A DNA stretch of 11,866 bases, from positions 1-11,866 of the forward strand of contig JAJQBM010000262.1 of NCBI GenBank assembly GCA_021203285.1, written 5' to 3'. The translations under genes were made by a program, and so were the position numbers. Positions 5,290 through 11,866 of this stretch are shown piece by piece (the stretch's first letter is position 1; each line of letters begins with the position of its first letter). This DNA is from Clostridiales bacterium (GTDB taxonomy: Bacteria > Bacillota > Clostridia > Lachnospirales > Lachnospiraceae). Below the pieces are notes generated by a model. The model worked only from the letters and a program-made list of their open reading frames with translations. It had not been told where the DNA came from and did no database searches.

Positions 5290-7377
5290 ATGGAATATCA
5301 GTGTTTTGACAACCGGGAACTGTCGTGGCTGAAATTTAATACCAGAGTGTTGGAGGAGGCGGAGGACACGGCAAATCCGTTTTGCGAGCGGCTTTCGTTT
5401 GCCTCCATTTTTCAGAGTAATCTGGATGAGTTTTTCGGCGTCCGCGTCGGCTCGCTCTATGACCTGATGCTTGTGTCCGGGGAGATTCGGGACAACAAGA
5501 CCAATATGACCTGTCAGGAACAGCTTTACGTCGTTTTCGATCAGGTGCGGCTTTTGACGCAGCGGAAGGACGCCGTTTACGCCGCTCTGGACAGAGGATT
5601 GGAGGAGCGGGGGATCGACATTGCCCGCTACGGGGAGATGGACGCGCAGGATACGGAGTTTCTGGACGCCTACTTTGAACATGAGGTGCATCCGCTTCTG
5701 GCGCCGCAGGTGGTCGGGCGAAAGCAGCCGTTCCCGTTTCTGAGCAACAAAGCAATTTACGCGGTCGTGATTCTCGGCGCGAAGAAAAATGTGAAAAGTG
5801 GGAAGAACACAAAGGGCGCTAAAAATGACAAAACCGGAAAGGGAGAGAAGCTGGGGATTATTCCGTGCAGTATCGATGTGCTGCCGCGTCTGGTTCGTAT
5901 GCCCCAGCATCCGAACCTGTATATGCTGATGGAGGAGCTGATTCTCCACTATGTTGCACAGATTTTTACGCATTTTGAGGTCAAAAGCAAATCGCTGATC
6001 CGTGTCCTGCGGAACGCCGATATCGATCCGGACGAGGAAATGTACGATGACGACATGGATTTCCGCCAGGTGATGGAGCAGCTAGTCAGCAGGCGGCGGA
6101 GACTTTGCCCGATCAAGCTGGAGTATTCCCACGAGATGGACGACTCTGTCATCGCTCTTCTCTGCAAATATCTGAAATTGAAAAAGAATTATGTGTTCCG
6201 CTCGACTTTCCCGCTTGATGTGTCCTTTTTCTCGCAGCTTCGCGATGTGCTCCGCGGCGAGAAGGAGCTGTTTTATCCGAAGTATACGCCGCAGCTCCCG
6301 GAGGAATACGACAGACGGCGCACGATGACGGAAATGATCGAGGAGAAGGACCGTTTCCTGTTTTTCCCGTATGAGAGCATCGACCCGTTTTTGAAGCTGC
6401 TGATGGAGGCGGCGACGGATCCGGAGGTGGTTTCCGTGAAGATGACACTGTACCGCGTGGCCAACGACAGCAAGGTTGTGGAGGCGCTGATCCGTGCGGC
6501 GGAGAACGGGAAGCAGGTGGACGTCCTGGTGGAGCTTCGCGCGCGGTTTGACGAGGAGAATAACATCGAATGGTCCCGGCGGCTGGAGGATGCCGGCTGC
6601 TCGGTGCTCTACGGGCTTGATCAGCTAAAGGTTCACTCCAAGCTCTGCCTGATTACCCGGAAAAAGGATGACCGCATCTCCTGTATTACCCAGATCGGCA
6701 CCGGCAATTATAATGAGAAGACCTCCCGCATGTACACGGATTTTTCCCTAATGACGGCACATCAGGGCATCGGCGAGGAGGCGAATGAGGTGTTCACCCG
6801 GATGTATCTGGGCGAGGCCATGGAAGAGACGAAATACTTCATGGTGGCGCCGAAGTGCCTGCGCAGCAAAATTCTGGACAAGATGGACATCCAGATCGCG
6901 CGTGCGCGAAACGGGCAGTCCGCCTATGTGGGCGCGAAGATGAATTCCCTGACGGATAAGGTGATCATCGAGAAGCTGATCGAGGCATCCAGTGCCGGGG
7001 TGCGGATCGAGCTGGTGGTTCGCGGAGCCTGCTGCCTCATCGCCGGGGTGCCGGGGAAGACGGAGAATGTCGCCATCCGCAGTATCGTCGGGCGGTATCT
7101 GGAGCACTCGCGGATTTATCTTTTCGGCGAGGAGGATCCGGAGGTCTATATCGTCTCCGCGGATTTCATGACACGGAATACGACTCGCCGCGTGGAGGTG
7201 GCGACGCCGGTCTTCGATGAGGAGATCAAAGGGCGCGTGATCCGCATTTTCCGCGTGCTGATGGCGGACAATGTCAAGGCCAGAATGCAGTTGGCCGACG
7301 GGACATACACACATGTGAAAAGCGGGGAGGAGCCGCTGAACGCGCAGGAGTATTTTATGGAGGCGGGGAACCGCTAA
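5290..7377 (+). CDS. ppk1: Polyphosphate kinase 1
   Basis: PPK1 reversibly polymerises the terminal phosphate of ATP into inorganic polyphosphate. The 695-residue product is of normal length and begins with the family hallmark NRELSWLKFNTRVLEEA, followed by the N-terminal helical domain, a head domain and two C-terminal kinase domains. The autophosphorylated histidine corresponds to H449 in LKVHSKLCLI, and a second active-site histidine to H606 in LEHSRIYLF; ELRARFDEENNIEW precedes the first. ATG 5290 is preferred: GGGAG lies 6 bases upstream and the product starts at the usual place, whereas an in-frame TTG at 5257 adds an unrelated stretch. A lysine-, glycine- and asparagine-rich insert occupies about 165-187. 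The gene closely follows the alarmone synthetase. Confidence 0.96.
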   Translation: MEYQCFDNRELSWLKFNTRVLEEAEDTANPFCERLSFASIFQSNLDEFFGVRVGSLYDLMLVSGEIRDNKTNMTCQEQLYVVFDQVRLLTQRKDAVYAALDRGLEERGIDIARYGEMDAQDTEFLDAYFEHEVHPLLAPQVVGRKQPFPFLSNKAIYAVVILGAKKNVKSGKNTKGAKNDKTGKGEKLGIIPCSIDVLPRLVRMPQHPNLYMLMEELILHYVAQIFTHFEVKSKSLIRVLRNADIDPDEEMYDDDMDFRQVMEQLVSRRRRLCPIKLEYSHEMDDSVIALLCKYLKLKKNYVFRSTFPLDVSFFSQLRDVLRGEKELFYPKYTPQLPEEYDRRRTMTEMIEEKDRFLFFPYESIDPFLKLLMEAATDPEVVSVKMTLYRVANDSKVVEALIRAAENGKQVDVLVELRARFDEENNIEWSRRLEDAGCSVLYGLDQLKVHSKLCLITRKKDDRISCITQIGTGNYNEKTSRMYTDFSLMTAHQGIGEEANEVFTRMYLGEAMEETKYFMVAPKCLRSKILDKMDIQIARARNGQSAYVGAKMNSLTDKVIIEKLIEASSAGVRIELVVRGACCLIAGVPGKTENVAIRSIVGRYLEHSRIYLFGEEDPEVYIVSADFMTRNTTRRVEVATPVFDEEIKGRVIRIFRVLMADNVKARMQLADGTYTHVKSGEEPLNAQEYFMEAGNR

Positions 7378-7394
7378 AGAGGGTTTTTTAACAT

Positions 7395-8831
7395 ATGACG
7401 ATACAGACGGAAGATCGGCGCGAGATTACGGAGGCGCAGGAGCGGGAGCATCGGGAGCTCGCGGAGAAGATCATGGTTTTTGCCAGAGATCAGATCATGG
7501 TTTCGCTGCGCTTTCTGGACCGTGCGCTGTTTCGGATGCCGATGATCCCGACGGACACGGTTTTTTCCTACGGCGTGAACGGGCGGGAGATTTTTTTTAA
7601 TACGGACTATGTGCTCTGCTCCTTTCGGGAGGAGCCGAACCGCTGCACGCGGGCGTTTCTGCACATGATCCTGCACTATGTGTTCAGCCATCCGTTTCAG
7701 TATGAAAAGTTGGACCGGGTGTGCTGGGATCTGGCCTGCGATATCGCGGTGGAGAAAACGATTCTGGATCTCGGACTGGCGGATGTGAGACTGGCGGACG
7801 ACGATGCGCTCCGGAGGACGGTAAAAAAGCTGGAGTCCTATGTGCCGGTTCTGACGGCGGAGAAGATTTACCGCTTTCTGCTGGACAATCCGGAGGCGAT
7901 CGGGGTATTTGAGGAATCGGCCGGGATGTTTGAGCGGGATGACCATCTGCACTGGATTCCGAAGCGGGAGACGGATGCCGGGGAGCGGACGGGGGATACC
8001 TACACGACGGACACACGGACGGCCATGATCGGCTGCCATGAGGCGGATACCGGCGAGGAGGGCGACCAGGCGGAGGACATCGACGAGGCGCTCGTGGGAC
8101 AGACCCGGGATGAATGGGCGGATGTCAGCCAGCATGCCAAAACGGACCTCGAGACCTTTTCGAAGGAGTAGGGCTTCGGTGCCGGCAGTCTTTTGCAGAA
8201 TCTGAAGGAGACGCTGCGTGAAAAGCACGACTACGGGGCTTTCCTGAAAAAGTTCGCCGTTCTCGGCGAGGAGATGCACATCAACGACGACGAGTTTGAC
8301 TACATTTATTACACCTACGGCCTGCAGCTCTACGAGAACATGCCCCTTGTGGAACCGCTGGAGTACCGGGAAAACCGGCGGATCCGCGAGTTTGTCATTG
8401 CGCTGGACACGTCCGGCTCCTGTCAGGGTTCGACGGTGGAGAAGTTTCTGCGGAAGACCTATGACATTCTGAAGAACACAGAGAGCTATTTCAAGCGGGT
8501 GAATATTCACATCATTCAGTGTGATTCTAAGATACAGCAGGATGTGAAGGTGACGACGGACGAGGAGTTTGACGCCTACATGGAGGATGTACAGCTCTCC
8601 GGCTTCGGCGGGACGGATTTCCGGCCGATTTTCGCCTATGTGGACGACCTGATCGCGCGGCATGAGTTCCACAACCTGCGGGGACTGATTTATTTTACCG
8701 ACGGCAAAGGGACATTTCCGGAGCGCGCGCCGGATTATGAGACGGCGTTTGTGTTTCTCGAGGAGGGCTTTGAAATTCCGGATGCGCCGCCGTGGGCGAT
8801 ACGGCTTGTACTGCGTGAGGAGGAGTTATGA
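7395..8831 (+). pseudogene. DUF2201-type metallopeptidase-like/VWA protein, interrupted by in-frame TAG
   Basis: One 478-codon reading frame is interrupted only by TAG at codon 259 (8169-8171). The part before it (258 residues) resembles the putative metallopeptidase half of DUF2201 proteins: HMILHYVFSH (90-99) followed by CWDLACDIAVEKTI. The part after it is a VWA-like domain with the metal-binding MIDAS set: DTSGS (338-342), GGTD and FTDGKG, ending WAIRLVLREEEL. Both halves are in the same frame, and the downstream half has no ribosome binding site or plausible start of its own (only an unsupported TTG at 8193), so a single substitution in one gene is the simplest view. AGAGGG (7378-7383) precedes ATG 7395. 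The stop codon overlaps the ATPase start by four bases. VWA proteins of this kind act with MoxR-type ATPases. The reading as a pseudogene is likely but depends on sequence accuracy. Confidence 0.8.
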
Positions 8832-10338
8832 ATATACAGGAAGCGAAACAGCAGATTGAAAAAACAGTGACGATTTATCTGGCGAAGGATTCCTACGGGA
8901 ACTACCGCATCCCCCTGCAGCGGCAGCGGCCGGTTTTCCTGCTCGGCGCGCCGGGCATCGGCAAGACGGCGGTCATGGAGCAGGTGGCGCAGGAGATGGG
9001 GCTGGCGCTGGTGTCGTATTCCATGATGCACCATACGCGGCAGAGTGCCCTCGGGCTTCCTTTTATCAGCCACAAGAATTACGACGGGAACGAGTTCAAT
9101 GTCTCGGAGTATACGATGAGTGAGATCATTGCCTCGGTCTATGAGATGATGAAGAAATCCGGCAAAAAGGAGGGCATCCTTTTTCTGGATGAGATCAACT
9201 GTGTGTCCGAGACGCTGGCGCCCTCCACGCTGCAGTTTCTGCAGTTTAAAACCTTCGGAAAGCACCGTGTGCCGGACGGGTGGGTCATCGCCACGGCGAG
9301 CAACCCGCCCCAGTACAACCGGTCGGTCCGTGAGTTTGATGTCGTGACGCTGGATCGCCTGAAGGTGATCGAGGTGGAGGCGGACTACGGCGCGTGGCGC
9401 AGCTATGCGGTGAATAAAGGGCTGCACGGCGCGGTTCTGACCTATCTGGACATCAAAAAGAACGATTTTTATGTGATTGAAAATACAGTGGACGGGAAGT
9501 CCTATGTGACCGCCCGCGGGTGGGAGGATCTCTCTTTATGAAGAAAACGATTACCCGGTGGACGAGACGCTGATCGCGCAGTACCTGCGGAACAAGCGGA
9601 TCTGCCGGGAGTTTGCCGCCTACTATGACCTGTATCGGAAATATAAGCAGGATTATCGGGTGCAGCAGATTCTGGCGGGGCAGGCGGACGCGGATATCCG
9701 TGACCGCGCGAAAAAAGCGGGCTTTGACGAGCGCCTCTCCCTGATCAGCCTGCTGCTCGGCGCCATCCAGATGGAGATCCGGGAGAACGTGGAGCAGGAG
9801 GACGCCCTGCGGAAGCTCCATCGGACCCTGCAGGATCTGAAAAAGACGCTGGGCGATCTGGAGCAGTGGGATCAGAACACGGTGCTGGATATTCTCCGCG
9901 CGAACTGGGAATCCCTTCAGGCAATGCTGGAGCGGGAGGACGCGGCGGATTCCATTTCCGTGACAGAGAAGCGGGAATATCAGATGGTGATCGAGACGCT
10001 GCGGCAGGATGTCCGAGCCATCCATATGGCGGGTACCTTCCGCCCGCAGGACGCCTTCGCCGTGATCCGGGAGCGCTTCGAGGGGGGAGGTTTCCGGAAT
10101 GCGGTCCGACCGGGAGGAGATCGGCGGACAATTGTCGAACCTTTTCCGGTTCGTGGAGAAAATGTTCGGGGCGGGCAATGAGATGCTGGTGCTCGTGACT
10201 GATCTGACCGTGAACCGCGACAGCGCGACCTTCATCAGCCGCTGCGGATGTAAGGAGTACGAGAAATATAATAAGAAGTTTCAGATCTATGAACGGCAGC
10301 AGGAGATCGAGGATGCGGTGGAAAAATTATCATTATAA
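8828..10338 (+). pseudogene. MoxR-like AAA+ ATPase, split over three frames
   Basis: The first 236 residues form the ATPase core: Walker A GAPGIGKT (40-47), Walker B ILFLDEIN (117-124) and sensor-1 ATASNPP (155-161), as in MoxR-like chaperones. The frame stops at 9539-9541 right after GWEDLS. The continuation is in the next frame from about 9537 (YEENDYPVDETLIAQYL), running as a helical region to about 10085. It then changes frame again; removing one G from the six-G run at 10082-10087 gives RFEGEVSGMRSDREEIGGQL and leads smoothly into the C-terminal part ending EDAVEKLSL at 10338. An intact protein would be about 500 residues. The start overlaps the VWA stop (ATGA), with AGGAG just upstream. 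Such ATPases remodel partner complexes with their VWA protein; the target here is unknown. Genuine decay is favoured over error or recoding. Confidence 0.78.
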
Positions 10339-11845
10339 AGTGACAGATGAAGGCGTTGCGATTACAAAATACGCGCCGGAGAATCCGCAGGAGGAATCCG
10401 TGATCGCGATCCCTTCTCACATTGACGGGCTGCCGGTGACGGAGATCGGAGCCGAGGCGTTCACGGAAAACGGCGCGTTTTTGTCTGAAATTGAGGTTCC
10501 CTCTACGGTGCGGCGCATCGGAGAGGGAGCTTTTAAGCTGTGCATGAGCCTTTCGTGTCTCATTCTCCATGACGGTTTGGAGGAGATCGGGGAGGATGCG
10601 CTGTACCTGACGCCGCTGGGTGAGGTGACGCTTCCGGATACGGTGCAGCTGATCGGCGCGCCGTGGGAGCTCAGCGTGATCTTATTTTCTGTCTCGGAGC
10701 ATCACCCATATTTTTATACGGACGGCGTCTGCCTGTATCAAAATCATGGCGGGGAGAAGGAGCTGCTGGTTGCCTGTCAGCAGACATGCCCGGCAGAGTA
10801 TCGGGTGGTGGACGGAACGACTGTCATCGGGGAGGGTTCGTTCGCGGGGAGCAATACGCTGGAGCGGATTGTGCTTTCGGATACCTTGCGTGTGATCGGC
10901 GAGAATGCCTTCAGCCACTGCATCCGCTTGTGGGAGATCCATCTTCCCGCTGCGGTGGAGTCGATCGGGCGGGGCGCCCTCTCCGACACCTTCGGGTGGA
11001 GTGAGACGCTGGTCGGTCTGGAGAAAATCACGGTGGACGGGAGAAATCTGCATTTTACGGCGGACGGGAATGCTCTGTACGAGATTGGAGAAGATAAAAC
11101 CAGATATATCGTGAAATATTTCGGATTAGGGCTCTCATGGGAGATCCCGGAGGATGTGAGCCGGAATCTTCCGGAGGCATTTCGGCGGGCAGGGTTTCGC
11201 TGCTGCCGGATTCCGAAGTCGGTGAAGGATGTGGGGAGGGATGCCTTCCGGGAGTGTGCCCGTCTGGAGGAGCTGGAGCTTGCGGAGTCCGGGGTGCGCC
11301 TCTATGTGCCGCGGGAACCGGTGTACCGGAAGGATGAGATCACGGCGCTGCTTTTTTCGGAGGAGCGGGAGTCGCGGGACAGGCAGGGGCTCGGGGAGCT
11401 TCCGGAGAAATGGAAGGATTTTGCCGCGTATCACCCGAAAACGGAGAGGCCGCCAAGGCGCTCCCTCGAGGGATATGTCTATGATTACCGGGGGTATGAC
11501 GCGCTTTTTCCCACCTACCGAAGTCTGCGGGAGCGGTGCGGGATGGCCTGCTGCCGCCTGATGAACCCGGTACTTCTGGAGGAGGACGAGTTTCATGCGT
11601 ACCGTGCGTTTCTCGAGGAGAATCTGACTGACATCCTGCGTGATGTCTCCGAGACGCAGGATATGGACCGGTTGGCGGCGCTGGCGGAGCTCGGATTGTT
11701 CACAGAGGACAACATCGGGGAATGTCTGGATGTCTTTGCACAGAGTGGTCGTGCGAAATGTACCGGTTTTCTCTTGAATTATAAGAGGGAACATCTGGGA
11801 GAGCACGATTTTGCAGCGGTAAAGAATAAAAACTTTTCGCACTAA
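10313..11845 (+). CDS. BspA-like leucine-rich-repeat protein (LRR_5 type), cytoplasmic
   Basis: A 510-residue protein with LRR_5/BspA-type repeats, recognised by units such as IEVPSTVRRIGEGAF, VTLPDTVQLIG, IVLSDTLRVIGENAF, IHLPAAVESIGRGAL and RIPKSVKDVGRDAF over about 30-325. A connecting region (about 330-400) leads to a helical C-terminus (about 405-505) containing LAALAELGLFTEDNIGECLD and FAQSGRAKCTGFLLNYK, which looks ankyrin- or HEAT-like. No signal peptide, membrane helix or cell-wall anchor is visible, so unlike most BspA-type proteins it should be cytosolic. AGGAG (10301-10305) lies 7 bases before ATG 10313, within the last 26 bases of the ATPase gene, suggesting coupling; an upstream ATG at 10289 is in frame but less well placed. 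It probably provides a protein-binding surface to the VWA/ATPase pair, which is inference. The frame is open throughout. Confidence 0.82.
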   Translation: MRWKNYHYKVTDEGVAITKYAPENPQEESVIAIPSHIDGLPVTEIGAEAFTENGAFLSEIEVPSTVRRIGEGAFKLCMSLSCLILHDGLEEIGEDALYLTPLGEVTLPDTVQLIGAPWELSVILFSVSEHHPYFYTDGVCLYQNHGGEKELLVACQQTCPAEYRVVDGTTVIGEGSFAGSNTLERIVLSDTLRVIGENAFSHCIRLWEIHLPAAVESIGRGALSDTFGWSETLVGLEKITVDGRNLHFTADGNALYEIGEDKTRYIVKYFGLGLSWEIPEDVSRNLPEAFRRAGFRCCRIPKSVKDVGRDAFRECARLEELELAESGVRLYVPREPVYRKDEITALLFSEERESRDRQGLGELPEKWKDFAAYHPKTERPPRRSLEGYVYDYRGYDALFPTYRSLRERCGMACCRLMNPVLLEEDEFHAYRAFLEENLTDILRDVSETQDMDRLAALAELGLFTEDNIGECLDVFAQSGRAKCTGFLLNYKREHLGEHDFAAVKNKNFSH

Positions 11846-11866
11846 AATTATTATTATTTCCCACAC

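Noticed and set aside
7374..8672. Long minus-strand ORF (432 codons) opposite the VWA gene
   Set aside because: Its composition (rich in R, H, L, P) is that of an antisense shadow of a G-rich coding strand, it has no recognisable motif, and the plus strand shows clear VWA and peptidase-like features.
8193..8831. Independent VWA gene starting at TTG 8193
   Set aside because: No ribosome binding site is present, and the seven codons between the TAG and this TTG read on naturally in the same frame as the upstream half.
1..11866. CRISPR arrays, tRNA or rRNA genes, insertion sequences, phage genes
   Set aside because: No regularly spaced repeats, cloverleaf-like segments, transposase or phage-type proteins were found on either strand by reading.
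11846..11866. Terminator after the LRR gene
   Set aside because: Only 21 bases of AT-rich sequence remain, without a stem; the region is cut by the window end.

Overview
The window reads as a chromosomal segment from a low-to-mid GC Firmicute, most likely a Lachnospiraceae-type Clostridium. Reasons: strong AGGAGG-type ribosome binding sites, an AT-rich intergenic region next to G-rich coding strands, an FtsE-FtsX-CtpA block as in Bacillus and Clostridia, and a terminal VWA/AAA+/leucine-rich-repeat cassette of a kind I associate from memory with gut Lachnospiraceae. The taxonomic call is inference. All genes are on the + strand, mostly closely spaced or overlapping, so much of the window may be one or a few co-transcribed units.

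Layout. Bases 1-367 are a non-coding, AT-rich region with two abutting DnaA-box matches (71-88), weaker relatives, a 15-bp perfect palindrome (209-223), a perfect -35 hexamer (238-243) and a possible 13-codon leader ORF. Then come a PucR/CdaR-type regulator (368-1450), ftsE (1580-2260), ftsX (2257-3165), an S41 carboxy-terminal protease of the CtpA/CtpB type (3307-4596), a RelQ/YjbM-type small alarmone synthetase (4617-5255) and polyphosphate kinase ppk1 (5290-7377). The tail is a three-gene cassette: a DUF2201-type metallopeptidase-like/VWA protein (7395-8831), a MoxR-like AAA+ ATPase (8828-10338) and a cytoplasmic BspA-like leucine-rich-repeat protein (10313-11845).

How the genes could work together. 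FtsEX is the membrane ATPase that controls peptidoglycan hydrolysis at division, and the adjacent tail-specific protease could process envelope proteins. The alarmone synthetase and polyphosphate kinase make the two classic starvation signals, (p)ppGpp and polyphosphate. The regulator at the head may couple an unknown signal to this division and stress set.

The main anomaly is in the last third. The VWA gene has a single in-frame TAG (8169-8171). The ATPase gene is spread over three frames, with a break near 9536 that looks like a small deletion and a second break that is restored exactly by removing one G from a six-G run at 10082-10087. The upstream genes show no such lesions, and the LRR gene is open. 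The simplest reading is decay of a VWA-AAA+ module, but sequence error or recoding cannot be excluded from sequence alone. The intact form of this VWA/AAA+/LRR cassette is the best candidate here for an undescribed system.
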